NCBI GenBank assembly: GCA_050953105.1
Contig: JBMNMA010000007.1
Coordinates: 186,001 to 250,000, forward strand
Source of the DNA: UBA1206 sp050953105
GTDB taxonomy: Bacteria > Bacillota > Clostridia > Oscillospirales > CAG-382
Length of the DNA: 64,000 nt
Direction: 5' to 3'
The notes beneath the pieces were generated by a model. It ran no database searches. It was not told the DNA's origin and saw nothing but the letters and a program-made list of their open reading frames with translations. Shown here in pieces: positions 35,067-43,916 of the stretch (its first letter is position 1; each line of letters starts with the position of its first letter). The translations under genes and the position numbers were made by a program.

Positions 35067-35652
35067 ACTGGAAGAAATAAAGAAACTTTTATATTCACAA
35101 AACCCAAGGCGGATAAACCATATCGAAGGGGTGGCCGAGTCGGCGCTGGAGCTGAAAAACCGCCATTTTCCCCAAATACCCGACGAAAAGGTGCTCCTTG
35201 TCGCCTACATGCATGACTTTACCAAGGAATATCCAGTTGACAGGCAGCTTGAAATACTAAAAAGATACAATATCCAGCTAAACGAATACGAAGGAGCCAC
35301 ACCCAAGCTGTTTCATTCAAAATCCGCCTACGCCCTGGCAAAGCATGAATTCGGTCTTGATGATGATATATGCAACGCCATCCTGTATCACACCACCGGC
35401 AGGGCAAACATGACGGATCTTGATAAAATAATATATATTGCCGATTATATCGAAAAAAACCGCACCCACCTATCCTGCGTCGATTTACGGGACACCTATT
35501 ATATGCTGGTAGCAAAAAAACACCCCAATCCCCTGGATACATCAATACTATACGCCCTGGACCTGACAATAAACGAGCTTTTGGAAAACAAAAGCATTAT
35601 TCATATAGATACCATCGAAGCAAGAAATTATCTGATTTTAGCCGGAATATAA
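35038..35652 (+). CDS. yqeK: YqeK-type HD-domain Ap4A hydrolase
   Basis: 204 residues of an HD phosphohydrolase with metal ligands in NHIEGV, YMHDFTKE, LYHTTGR and KIIYIADYIEKNRTH. YqeK proteins symmetrically cleave Ap4A to ADP. The start is uncertain: ATG 35038, TTG 35041 or ATG 35050 are all in frame, with AAGGA best spaced for 35041. Located in the nadD-yqeK-rsfS cluster. Confidence 0.9.
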   Translation: MLTKMDYTSKLEEIKKLLYSQNPRRINHIEGVAESALELKNRHFPQIPDEKVLLVAYMHDFTKEYPVDRQLEILKRYNIQLNEYEGATPKLFHSKSAYALAKHEFGLDDDICNAILYHTTGRANMTDLDKIIYIADYIEKNRTHLSCVDLRDTYYMLVAKKHPNPLDTSILYALDLTINELLENKSIIHIDTIEARNYLILAGI

Positions 35653-35672
35653 AAGAAGGAACGGATTAAACA

Positions 35673-36032
35673 ATGGAAAGAAACTCCCATGAATTCGCAA
35701 AAATCTTAGCCGAGGATATTAAAAAGGCATTAGACGACAAAAAGGGATATGACATTTCGATTATTCCCGTCGGCAAACATACCGTTCTGGCCGACTATTT
35801 TGTGCTGGCCAACGGCACCTCATCAACACATATAAAGGCTTTAACCGACGAGGTTGAAAAGCAGCTGAACGAAAAGCATTCCATACTACCTTCCCGCATA
35901 GAGGGCATCGGCGGTCGCAACTGGGTGCTTATGGACTATTCCAGCGTGATAGTTCATATTTTCACCAAAGAGGCCCGGGAATTTTATAAGCTAGATAAGC
36001 TATGGGCAGAATCGGGTATCGAGCTTAACTAA
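35673..36032 (+). CDS. rsfS: Ribosomal silencing factor RsfS
   Basis: 119 residues. RsfS binds uL14 and blocks subunit joining when nutrients are scarce. The motifs LADYFVLANGTSSTHIKALTDEV and NWVLMDYSSVIVHIF are typical. Follows yqeK by 20 bp. Confidence 0.95.
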   Translation: MERNSHEFAKILAEDIKKALDDKKGYDISIIPVGKHTVLADYFVLANGTSSTHIKALTDEVEKQLNEKHSILPSRIEGIGGRNWVLMDYSSVIVHIFTKEAREFYKLDKLWAESGIELN

Positions 36033-36056
36033 AACTTATGAATATGAGGTAGTATA

Positions 36057-38456
36057 ATGAAATATAATTTCAGACAGACAGAAGAGAAATGGCAGCAAAA
36101 ATGGCAGGACGCAAAGGTTTTTGAAGCGTCCGACGATTTTTCCAAACCCAAATTTTACGCTCTGGTGGAATTCCCCTATCCTTCGGGAATGGGAATGCAC
36201 GTAGGACATATAAAGGCATATTCGGGGCTTGAGGCAATAAGCCGCAAGCGGAGGATGGAAGGCTACAACGTTCTGTTCCCCATTGGCTTTGACGCCTTCG
36301 GCCTTCCCACAGAAAATTCTGCAATTAAATTCGGCATCCACCCCAGAACGCTTACCAACCAGAACATAGAGAAGTTTACCAACCAGCTTAAGCGCGTAGG
36401 CTTTTCCTTCGACTGGTCAAGGGTAGTCGATACCACCGACCCTGACTATTACAAATGGACACAGTGGATTTTCCTTAAAATGTTTGAAAACGGTCTTGCC
36501 TTCAGGGACAAGACTTTGGTTAACTACTGCCCCAACTGCAAGGTGGTGCTGTCCAACGAGGACTCCCAGGGGGGAAAATGCGACATCTGCCACAATGACG
36601 TTGTTCAAAAGGCTAAGGACGTGTGGTATCTTCGCATAACCGCCTACGCCGACAAGCTGTTAAACGGCCTTAACGGTGTGGATTATCCCGCCAACATAAA
36701 GCAGATGCAGGAAAACTGGATAGGCCGTTCCTCGGGTGCTTTTGTCAACTTCACCCTCAACACCGGTGAAAAGCTGCGTATCTATACCACCCGTCCCGAC
36801 ACCTTGTTCGGTGTAACCTTTATGGTTATGGCCCCCGAACATCCTCTTCTTGACAAGTATGCGGACAAAATCAAAAACATGGACGAAGTAAACTCCTACC
36901 GGGAATACTGCGCCAAAAAGACGGAATTTGAACGCACCCAGCTTGTCAAGGAAAAAACCGGGGTTAAGATTGACGGCATAACCGCAATAAATCCCTTGAA
37001 TAACAAAGAAATCCCCGTTTATATTGCCGACTATGTTATGATGGGCTACGGCACCGGCGCCATTATGGCCGTTCCCGCCCATGATGAACGGGACTACGAC
37101 TTTGCCAAAAAGTTCGGCATTGACATAATCGAGGTTATTAAAGGCGGAGACATTTCCAAGTCCGCATACACCGGCGACGGGGAAATGGTAAATTCCGACT
37201 TCTTAAACGGCATAAGCAATAAAAAAGATGCCATCGCCAAGGTTGTATCCGTCCTTGAGGAAATGGGTATAGGCGAGGAAGGCGTTCAGTATAAGATGAA
37301 GGACTGGGCCTTCAACCGTCAGCGCTACTGGGGTGAACCCATACCCATCATCTACTGCGATAAATGCGGCATGGTTCCCGTTCCCTTTGAGGAACTCCCC
37401 CTCAAGCTGCCTCCACTTGAAAACTTTGAGCCAGGCACCGACGGGGAATCACCCCTTGCCCGCATTGACTCCTTTGTCAACTGCAAATGCCCCAAGTGCG
37501 GCGGCGACGCAAAGCGGGAAACCGACATAATGCCCCAGTGGGCAGGCTCGTCCTGGTATTTCCTCCGCTATATCGACCCCAAAAACGACAACTGTCTGTG
37601 CGACATGGATAAAATGAAATACTGGATGCCGGTTGACTGGTATAACGGCGGTATGGAGCATGTAACCAGACATATGATATACTCAAGGTTCTGGCACAGG
37701 TTCCTTTATGATATCGGCTGCGTCAACACCCCCGAACCCTATTCCAAGCGGACAGCCCAAGGCCTGATTTTGGGCAGCGACGGTGAAAAAATGTCCAAAT
37801 CCCGGGGCAACGTGGTTGACCCTCTGGACGTGGCAGACATTTACGGCGCAGATGTGCTCCGCACCTATGTGCTTTTCATGGGTGACTACGGCCAGTCCGC
37901 CCCCTGGTCGGATTCCAGTGTAAAGGGCTGCAAACGCTTCCTTGACCGGGTAGCCGACCTTGCCGAAATGGCATCCGGCGAAGGGGTAACCCCCAGCCTT
38001 GAGTCAACCTTCCATAAAACCATAAAGAAGGTTACCGAGGACATCGAGTCCATGAAGTTCAACACGGCCATAGCCGCTCTTATGTCCCTTTCCAACGATA
38101 TTTACGCCGAAGGAAAGCTTACAAAAGACGAGCTTACCACATATATCAAGCTCCTTTCCCCTTTTGCCCCCCATCTGTGCGAGGAGATAAACGAAAAGTT
38201 AGGCAATTCCACAATGCTGGCCCAGTCCGACTGGCCGGTTTATGACGGGGAAAAGATAAAGGATAACACCGTTGAAATACCCCTTACCGTAAACGGTAAG
38301 TTAAGGGGGACAATAACCCTCCCGGCTGGCTGCCCCAAGGACGAGGCTGTAAGACTTATAACCGAATCGGGCAAAATTTCGGCTTTTGTTGACGGAAAAA
38401 CCGTTGTCAAAGAGGTTTACGTTACGGACAAAATATATAATATTGTAGTAAAGTAG
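36057..38456 (+). CDS. leuS: Leucyl-tRNA synthetase
   Basis: 799 residues, class I. HIGH is present as MHVGHIKAY and KMSKS as GEKMSKSRGN; the editing domain (about 220-410) and zinc-binding Cys pairs (YCPNCKVV and CDICHND) are intact. The leader between rsfS and leuS is only 24 bp, too short for a T-box, so regulation must be at an upstream promoter. It follows the common yqeK-rsfS-leuS order. Confidence 0.97.
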   Translation: MKYNFRQTEEKWQQKWQDAKVFEASDDFSKPKFYALVEFPYPSGMGMHVGHIKAYSGLEAISRKRRMEGYNVLFPIGFDAFGLPTENSAIKFGIHPRTLTNQNIEKFTNQLKRVGFSFDWSRVVDTTDPDYYKWTQWIFLKMFENGLAFRDKTLVNYCPNCKVVLSNEDSQGGKCDICHNDVVQKAKDVWYLRITAYADKLLNGLNGVDYPANIKQMQENWIGRSSGAFVNFTLNTGEKLRIYTTRPDTLFGVTFMVMAPEHPLLDKYADKIKNMDEVNSYREYCAKKTEFERTQLVKEKTGVKIDGITAINPLNNKEIPVYIADYVMMGYGTGAIMAVPAHDERDYDFAKKFGIDIIEVIKGGDISKSAYTGDGEMVNSDFLNGISNKKDAIAKVVSVLEEMGIGEEGVQYKMKDWAFNRQRYWGEPIPIIYCDKCGMVPVPFEELPLKLPPLENFEPGTDGESPLARIDSFVNCKCPKCGGDAKRETDIMPQWAGSSWYFLRYIDPKNDNCLCDMDKMKYWMPVDWYNGGMEHVTRHMIYSRFWHRFLYDIGCVNTPEPYSKRTAQGLILGSDGEKMSKSRGNVVDPLDVADIYGADVLRTYVLFMGDYGQSAPWSDSSVKGCKRFLDRVADLAEMASGEGVTPSLESTFHKTIKKVTEDIESMKFNTAIAALMSLSNDIYAEGKLTKDELTTYIKLLSPFAPHLCEEINEKLGNSTMLAQSDWPVYDGEKIKDNTVEIPLTVNGKLRGTITLPAGCPKDEAVRLITESGKISAFVDGKTVVKEVYVTDKIYNIVVK

Positions 38457-38469
38457 AGGATGGTAAATC

Positions 38470-38886
38470 ATGAAAGTTAAAAAAACCAAGTTTTTCTCGG
38501 ACTTCAAGGCCTTTATCGCCAAGGGTAACGTGGTTGACCTGGCTATCGCCGTGGTTATAGGCGGTGCATTTAACAAAATCGTTACCTCCCTTGTAAACGA
38601 CATTATTATGCCCATTATCGGCCTTATAGCCGGCCGGGTGAACATCACCGATCTTAAGTGGATTATCGCCCCGGCGGTGTATGACGAGGCCGGCAATATA
38701 ACCAAGGCCGAAGCATCCCTAAATTACGGTAATTTTATTCAGAACATCATCGACTTCCTTATTGTGGCCTTTACCATTTTCATTGTCCTTCGCTCCTTCA
38801 CCAAGCTTGTGTCTATAAAAGAAAAGATTATTAAAAACGGCAAGGACGAGGAAAAGGAAGAGGAAAAAGCCGAAGGCAATGAGTAA
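38470..38886 (+). CDS. mscL: Large-conductance mechanosensitive channel MscL
   Basis: 138 residues: an N-terminal amphipathic helix (FKAFIAKGNVVDLAIAVVIG), pore helix TM1, an extracellular loop, TM2 and a charged C-terminal helix ending in Lys/Glu repeats. MscL opens under high membrane tension to release osmolytes. It overlaps the next gene by 8 bp. Confidence 0.96.
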   Translation: MKVKKTKFFSDFKAFIAKGNVVDLAIAVVIGGAFNKIVTSLVNDIIMPIIGLIAGRVNITDLKWIIAPAVYDEAGNITKAEASLNYGNFIQNIIDFLIVAFTIFIVLRSFTKLVSIKEKIIKNGKDEEKEEEKAEGNE

Positions 38887-39775
38887 TACCGGCATATACA
38901 TAGGCGCAGACGGTGGCGGCACCAAAATTACCTACTGTCTTAAAGCAGGGGATAAGGCCTTTTACCTTCGCCTTGACCAAAGCGTCAACCCCAACGACGT
39001 GGGGTTTGATAAATCGGCTGACCTTGTAACAGCCGGTATGGTTGAAATATGCAGCGCCAACGGTATTTCTACTGACAAAGTTTCGGGCGTTTTTGCCGGC
39101 ATTGCCGGAGGCTCCACCGCTGATTACAAAGATGTGTTAAAGTCCCGGCTTGACAGGGTGTTTGTCAATTCGGCAAACGGTGTCAGCCATGACGGTGAAA
39201 ATATTCTTTACGCCGCCTTCCCTGACACCGACGGAGTTATTGTGATATGCGGCACCGGCTCGTCCTGCTTTTATAAAAAGGGGAGCAAAATCGTCCGCAT
39301 AGGCGGATATTCGCTGTTTGACCTTGACGGCAACGGCTATGAAATAGGCAGGCGGGCAATCGCCCACGGCCTAAGGTGTGTCGACGGCAGGGATAAACGG
39401 GGAATTCTTTGCGAACTGGTGGAAGAAAAGTGCAACGGCACCTGCCTTGACGACCTTAAAAGGCTGCTTGCGCTGCCGGTAAAGGAGGTTGCTTCCTTTG
39501 CTCCCGTTGTGTTCGAAGCCGCAAGGCGGGGCGATGAATATGCTGTGTCTATTATAGACTCAACGGCAGGGTATCTCGCCGAGTGCATAAACCACGCAGC
39601 AAAATCCTTTGACGGCGTATGCCCCGTATGTATCGCCGGCAGTATTGGCACTGATGCTTTAACTTTAAATCTTCTAAAACCCAAACTTTCGCCAAAAGTA
39701 ACCCTTTCAATCCTTAACGCCAACCCTGTAGAGGGTGCGGTGTATAAGGCAATGTTATTGGCAAGTGAGAAATAA
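38879..39775 (+). CDS. BadF/BadG-type ATPase, probable N-acetylglucosamine kinase
   Basis: 298 residues of the actin-like ATPase fold: phosphate-1 motif GADGGGTKITY, then GVIVICGTGSSCFYKKG and AGSIGTDALTLNLL. This family contains N-acetylglucosamine/N-acetylmuramic kinases as well as activators of 2-hydroxyacyl-CoA dehydratases. No dehydratase genes are nearby and the Cys pairs of the activators are not seen, so a sugar kinase is favoured. Translationally coupled to mscL. Confidence 0.82.
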   Translation: MSNTGIYIGADGGGTKITYCLKAGDKAFYLRLDQSVNPNDVGFDKSADLVTAGMVEICSANGISTDKVSGVFAGIAGGSTADYKDVLKSRLDRVFVNSANGVSHDGENILYAAFPDTDGVIVICGTGSSCFYKKGSKIVRIGGYSLFDLDGNGYEIGRRAIAHGLRCVDGRDKRGILCELVEEKCNGTCLDDLKRLLALPVKEVASFAPVVFEAARRGDEYAVSIIDSTAGYLAECINHAAKSFDGVCPVCIAGSIGTDALTLNLLKPKLSPKVTLSILNANPVEGAVYKAMLLASEK

Positions 39776-39788
39776 TCAATAAAACACA

Positions 39789-39813
39789 AACGGGCAGGTT
39801 TTTCCTGCCCGTT
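39789..39813 (+). terminator. Rho-independent terminator after the BadF-type kinase
   Basis: AACGGGCAGG (39789-39798) and CCTGCCCGTT (39804-39813) with a T loop and a TGTTTTTG tail, between convergent genes. Confidence 0.85.
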
Positions 39814-39825
39814 GTTTTTGCTCTG

Positions 39826-40674
39826 CTATTTCTTCTTTATTGGCAACCACACTTCGCTGTAATAGTTTTCGTCCTGATTGCCTTTGGGATAGTTGCGGAT
39901 ATCGGTATATAACTCGATATTTAAATTACCCACCATTTCGTATTCGCCGTTGTTGGGAAGCCATTCGGAAAATATTTTACGGGTAACCTCCTGTATAGAA
40001 CCCGGCATGGGGCCTTTGCAGGGGAATATCGCCCAGGTGAAGGCAGGTATTTCAAGCACCTTGCACCCTTCGGGAACTTCTTTGCCGTTGTAATCGTCGG
40101 CAATAAGGTATTCAAACTCGGTGCTGTCTGCGTCCATGCAGATACCATACATACCGCAGATGATTTTTCCCTTGCCAGAGTTAAAGTGATTTGTCCAGAA
40201 AACGGGTATCTCAGCCCCTGCGCTGTCGCAGGAAAACCTTTTAGAAACGCCTATAACCTTAAAGGATGGTTTTTCGCTTATTTTGTAGTCCATAATATAA
40301 CCGCCTTCCAATGTAAATTTCAGCTTTAGAGGGGCAAAGGTCTTGATAAGTGCACCGTCCCGCCGGACGGCTGTGGGGGATACGCCGTGAAAACGGGTAA
40401 ACGCCTTGGTAAAGCTGTCAGGGGAATCATACCCGTATTTCAGAGCAATATCGATAATTCTTGCGTCTGTGGTGGCAAGCTCGCTGCCGGCAAGGGCAAG
40501 CCTGCGGAACCTTATATATTCTCCGACGGTATAGCCGCAAAGCATTGCAAAGGCCTTTTGAAAATAAAAGCTGGAAACATAAGCCCTTGATGCAATATCG
40601 TCGGCGGATATATCTTTGGTGATATTTTTCTCAATATAGCTGATGGCGTTTCGCATTCCGTCAATCCAGTCCAT
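39826..40674 (-). CDS. AraC-family regulator with GyrI-like effector domain
   Basis: 282 residues. Two helix-turn-helix motifs at the N-terminus (about 8-105; SADDIASRAYVSSFYFQKAF and IIDIALKYGYDSPDSFTKAF) are followed by a GyrI/Rob-type ligand-binding domain (about 125-282; IEL, IFPCKGPMP). This order is found in multidrug-sensing regulators such as Rob and BmrR-like proteins. The divergent gene is the acyltransferase at 40947, a possible target. Confidence 0.9.
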   Translation of the reverse strand: MDWIDGMRNAISYIEKNITKDISADDIASRAYVSSFYFQKAFAMLCGYTVGEYIRFRRLALAGSELATTDARIIDIALKYGYDSPDSFTKAFTRFHGVSPTAVRRDGALIKTFAPLKLKFTLEGGYIMDYKISEKPSFKVIGVSKRFSCDSAGAEIPVFWTNHFNSGKGKIICGMYGICMDADSTEFEYLIADDYNGKEVPEGCKVLEIPAFTWAIFPCKGPMPGSIQEVTRKIFSEWLPNNGEYEMVGNLNIELYTDIRNYPKGNQDENYYSEVWLPIKKK

Positions 40675-40800
40675 TGCCGCTCCTCCTGCCGTAAGGTGAT
40701 TTTAGCATAAATTTTTACCGTTATCCCGATAAATTCAGCCATCTTTTGTCCGTTTTTCAGTATAGCAAAAACATCCTACTCTTTCAAGCAGTTAAGTTAC

Positions 40801-40823
40801 TTAATTAATTTATTATTAATTAA
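40801..40823. repeat. A/T inverted repeat between the AraC regulator and the acyltransferase
   Basis: TTAATTAAT and ATTAATTAA flank a 5-nt spacer, making a near-perfect dyad in the 272-bp divergent intergenic region. It could be an operator or simply A/T-rich DNA. Confidence 0.3.
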
Positions 40824-40845
40824 CCATCATTTATCATAACAAATA

Positions 40846-40875
40846 TTGAAATTTATGCTTATGTTGTGATATTAT
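40846..40875 (+). promoter_or_regulatory. Putative SigA-type promoter for the acyltransferase operon
   Basis: TTGAAA (40846-40851), an 18-bp spacer and TATTAT (40870-40875). Confidence 0.5.
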
Positions 40876-40946
40876 ACTATCGTAATATGTCGAATTTTCA
40901 AAAGCAGAATATATTATATTAAGTCTTAATGCAGGGAATGCTGTTT

Positions 40947-42488
40947 ATGTCAAAAGAAAAAAAGCCAAAAAAGCAAATCAAACAAATTAAGCAGCCCAAG
41001 GTTGAAAACGATAAATACAAGCAGTTTACACTATCCCTTACCGATAGTGAAAGGGAGGTGCTGACCGACTTTTTCGGCCGGCTCAATCTTCACATCAGCC
41101 TTAACCGCAAGTTCCGTCAAGCCATGGTCGATGACTTTGAAAAAGCTTTTATGTATTATCACTCAGCCGGTGTTCCGGTGGCTAAAGCAGCCGAACTCAT
41201 GGCTCCCGAAAAAATGGGGGGATTTTACGCCCGTCCTGCTGCTTTGTGGTTTAAGCTTGATGTGGCGGCAAAGATTTTCCCCCTGTCCATGCATAACAAC
41301 CGCATGTCGGTTTTCCGCCTTTCGGTTTATTTAAAGGAAAACGTTATACCCGAGCTTTTGCAGATTGCCCTTACCTTTACCATAAAGCGCTTTCCCCTCT
41401 TTGCCACCACCGTTAAAAAGGGGTTTTTCTGGCATTATCTCGATTCGGCTAAGCGCCGCTTTTCAATAGACGAAGAAACCAACGTCCCCTGCCGTCCGCT
41501 GGATATATCACTTACCGACTCCCAGTCTTTCAGGGTGCTCTACTATCAAAACCGCATCAGTCTGGAATTTTTCCACATTCTCACCGACGCCACCGGAGGC
41601 ATGGTGTTTTTAAAAACCCTTACCGCCGAATATTTACGCCTTACCGGGGTTGACATACCCTCATCCGGCGGAATACCCGATATTAACGATGCTCCGGCGG
41701 CACACGAGTTGGAAGACGGATTTTCAAAGGTGGACAAAGCCGAAAAGGCATACGGTCTGCTGGATAAGCAGGCAACCCAGATGTCGGGCAGCCTTTCAAA
41801 AATAAAACCCTGCCGGATACTTCATTTTAAAATAGATGCCGCAAAGCTTAAGGAGGTTTCCAAAGCCAAGGGCGGAACGGTTACAGCTTATATCCTTTCT
41901 CTTATGTTTGCAGCCTCCAAGTCCGCCATAGACGGTGAAGGCGGCAGCATAAACATTCAGGTCCCGGTGAATATGCGAAAGTTCTATAATACCGAAACCC
42001 TCCGCAATTTTGCCCTTTACTGCAATGTAAGGCTGCCGGTGGCGGAGGTAACAAAACCGGAGGACATTTTGCCTGAAATTCAAAATCAGCTTGTGGAAAA
42101 GGGATCGAAAACCGCCATGGATTCCACCGCCAAAGCATCGGTAAAGCTGGTTAATGCACTGTCCTTTATACCGCTGTTTATAAAAAATCCCGTTGCCAGA
42201 CTTGTTTACGGCTATCTGGGTGAAAAAACCTGGACAAACACCCTGTCAAATTTAGGTGTGGTTACCTTGCCGCCTGAAATGGAAAAGCATATTGAATGCT
42301 TTGATTTCGTCCTGGGCACCGGCGTAACCAACAGGGCATACTGCTCAATGGTTACCTTCGGCAATACCGCAATGCTTTCAATATCCAAGCTCACAAAGGA
42401 TCCCACCTTTGAGGAGGTTATGTTTAGTCTGCTTGATAAAGACGGACTGACACCGGAGGTAGAGGGGAGCGATTTGTATGAAGGTTAA
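40947..42488 (+). CDS. Condensation-superfamily acyltransferase (alcohol acetyltransferase-like)
   Basis: 513 residues of the CoA-dependent acyltransferase/condensation fold. The active-site region reads EFFHILTDATGGMVF, where HxxxDxxG replaces the classical HHxxxDG, keeping a His and an Asp. The N-terminus is a Lys/Gln-rich tail of about 25 residues. The C-terminal half contains NIQVPVNMRKFYNTETLRNF and WTNTLSNLGVV, resembling WES/PapA and AATase proteins. The acyl donor and acceptor are unknown. Start at the ATG at 40947, behind CAGGGA. The end overlaps the next gene by 11 bp. Confidence 0.7.
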   Translation: MSKEKKPKKQIKQIKQPKVENDKYKQFTLSLTDSEREVLTDFFGRLNLHISLNRKFRQAMVDDFEKAFMYYHSAGVPVAKAAELMAPEKMGGFYARPAALWFKLDVAAKIFPLSMHNNRMSVFRLSVYLKENVIPELLQIALTFTIKRFPLFATTVKKGFFWHYLDSAKRRFSIDEETNVPCRPLDISLTDSQSFRVLYYQNRISLEFFHILTDATGGMVFLKTLTAEYLRLTGVDIPSSGGIPDINDAPAAHELEDGFSKVDKAEKAYGLLDKQATQMSGSLSKIKPCRILHFKIDAAKLKEVSKAKGGTVTAYILSLMFAASKSAIDGEGGSINIQVPVNMRKFYNTETLRNFALYCNVRLPVAEVTKPEDILPEIQNQLVEKGSKTAMDSTAKASVKLVNALSFIPLFIKNPVARLVYGYLGEKTWTNTLSNLGVVTLPPEMEKHIECFDFVLGTGVTNRAYCSMVTFGNTAMLSISKLTKDPTFEEVMFSLLDKDGLTPEVEGSDLYEG

Positions 42489-43050
42489 AATAACATATCC
42501 CATACAGACAAAGAAAAATCTTTTTAAGCAGGCCTTTTCATCTATTGCCCGTTGGGTAATGCTTGCCGCCGCCTATGCTTGTTTTATTATTAACCTTGCC
42601 GTCGGCGGAAAAGCATGGAGCGTGGTGGTGCTGTGGGGGCTTTGGTTTGTGTGGTCGTTTGTGTTTTCCCCCAACATGGTGGAATTCAACCGCATAAGCC
42701 AGACCACAAAGCTTATGGTTTATACCTGCGTTATGCTTATTTTGATAAACAACCTCCTTGCCCCGGGCTGGGCCGAATTTGTGGTCCCCATCATCTGCTT
42801 TGCAGGGGTGTTTATTAACGGGGTGTTCTTTTTAACCAACACCAAAAAGCAAAGACAAAACCTTATGCCAATGATCTGGGCAATAGCCATTGCCTTGATA
42901 GCCATTATTGCCGCCCTGGCAGGCTGGCCTGAGATGAACTGGCCGATAATCGCCCTCGGCTCCACCGGCTTTGCTTTGCTGGTGGCGGCGGTTATAGTGC
43001 TGGGGAAGGGGATTATCACCGAATTTGTAAAGCGGTTTTCAATAAAATAG
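42478..43050 (+). CDS. Integral membrane protein (DUF6320-like), partner of the acyltransferase
   Basis: 190 residues with about six membrane spans in three pairs and short loops. No enzymatic motif is visible. The N-terminus has a short polar stretch (KITYPIQTKKNLFKQ). The tight 11-bp overlap with the acyltransferase gene implies a joint function, perhaps placing acyl transfer at the membrane. I believe this is the DUF6320 family commonly adjacent to such acyltransferases, from memory only. Confidence 0.65.
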   Translation: MKVKITYPIQTKKNLFKQAFSSIARWVMLAAAYACFIINLAVGGKAWSVVVLWGLWFVWSFVFSPNMVEFNRISQTTKLMVYTCVMLILINNLLAPGWAEFVVPIICFAGVFINGVFFLTNTKKQRQNLMPMIWAIAIALIAIIAALAGWPEMNWPIIALGSTGFALLVAAVIVLGKGIITEFVKRFSIK

Positions 43051-43059
43051 GAGCATAAA

Positions 43060-43686
43060 ATGGGAATTTGCTATATCGTCGGCAGCATGGCAGACGGTTA
43101 CAGAGTATATAAAAAAGACGGTGACTTGGTTATAGCTGTTGATGCCGGGTATAAAAATTTAAAGGGCGTAAAGCCCGACCTGGTTATGGGGGATTTTGAC
43201 TCGTTAGGTTTTATTCCCAATGGGGAAAACATTATAACCTTCCCGGTGGCAAAGGACGACACCGACACCCTGCTTGCAGTAAAAGAAGGGTTAAAGCGGG
43301 GTTATAAAACCTTTGTAATATCCGGCGGCCTTGGGGGAAGGCTTGACCATACCATGGCCAATATTCAAACCCTTGCCTTTCTTGCCGAACGCGGTGCAAG
43401 AGGTTATTTGGTTAGCGAAAATGAGTTCGTTACGGTTATCAAGGATACAAGTATTGAATTCGACAAGGAGCATTCCGGCAACATTTCGGTGTTCGCCCTT
43501 AGCGACAAGGCCGAAGGCGTCACCCTTGAAGGATTAAAATACCCATTATATAACGCCACATTAACACCAACTTTTCCTATAGGTGTTTCTAATTCCTTTA
43601 CAGGAAAAACATCAAAAGTAACCGTTAAAAATGGAATGCTTTTAATTATAGCAGGTAATATAAACGGTGATTGGTTTTTCCGGTAA
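43060..43686 (+). CDS. Thiamine pyrophosphokinase
   Basis: 208 residues. It transfers pyrophosphate from ATP to thiamine. The Asp-rich GDFDSLG and DDTDTLLAVKEGL motifs and the GGLGGRLDHTMANI segment are diagnostic. The usual order rpe-thiN near rsgA is absent; here it follows the acyltransferase pair by 9 bp. Confidence 0.93.
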   Translation: MGICYIVGSMADGYRVYKKDGDLVIAVDAGYKNLKGVKPDLVMGDFDSLGFIPNGENIITFPVAKDDTDTLLAVKEGLKRGYKTFVISGGLGGRLDHTMANIQTLAFLAERGARGYLVSENEFVTVIKDTSIEFDKEHSGNISVFALSDKAEGVTLEGLKYPLYNATLTPTFPIGVSNSFTGKTSKVTVKNGMLLIIAGNINGDWFFR

Positions 43687-43727
43687 AAATAAAATGATTT
43701 ATCCGGCACACCGGATATAAAGTAAAG

Positions 43728-43751
43728 GTGCGGAGTTTACCGCACTTTTTT
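43728..43751 (+). terminator. Rho-independent terminator after the thiamine pyrophosphokinase gene
   Basis: GTGCGG (43728-43733) and CCGCAC (43740-43745) followed by six T. A second small hairpin (ATCCGG/CCGGAT, 43701-43714) precedes it. Confidence 0.8.
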
Positions 43752-43850
43752 ATGTATAAATTAAGATGTGATATAATCGTGCAATCTCCTGATTATTACA
43801 TCATTAGCAAAATAATTACAAATTATAGGCAAATTTTACCTGATGATATA

Positions 43851-43879
43851 TTGACTGGAATTGGCAATTTCAATATAAT
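43851..43879 (+). promoter_or_regulatory. SigA-type promoter for the frameshifted lipoprotein
   Basis: TTGACT (43851-43856), a 17-bp spacer and TATAAT (43874-43879), 37 bp before the ATG. Confidence 0.75.
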
Positions 43880-43916
43880 TATATCAGACAAAAAACATAT
43901 TAATGAGGGAAGGACA

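Noticed and set aside
43687..43900. TPP riboswitch near the thiamine pyrophosphokinase gene
   Set aside because: No THI-box sequence (CUGAGA or ACYUGA type) was found on either side; only terminators and a promoter are present.
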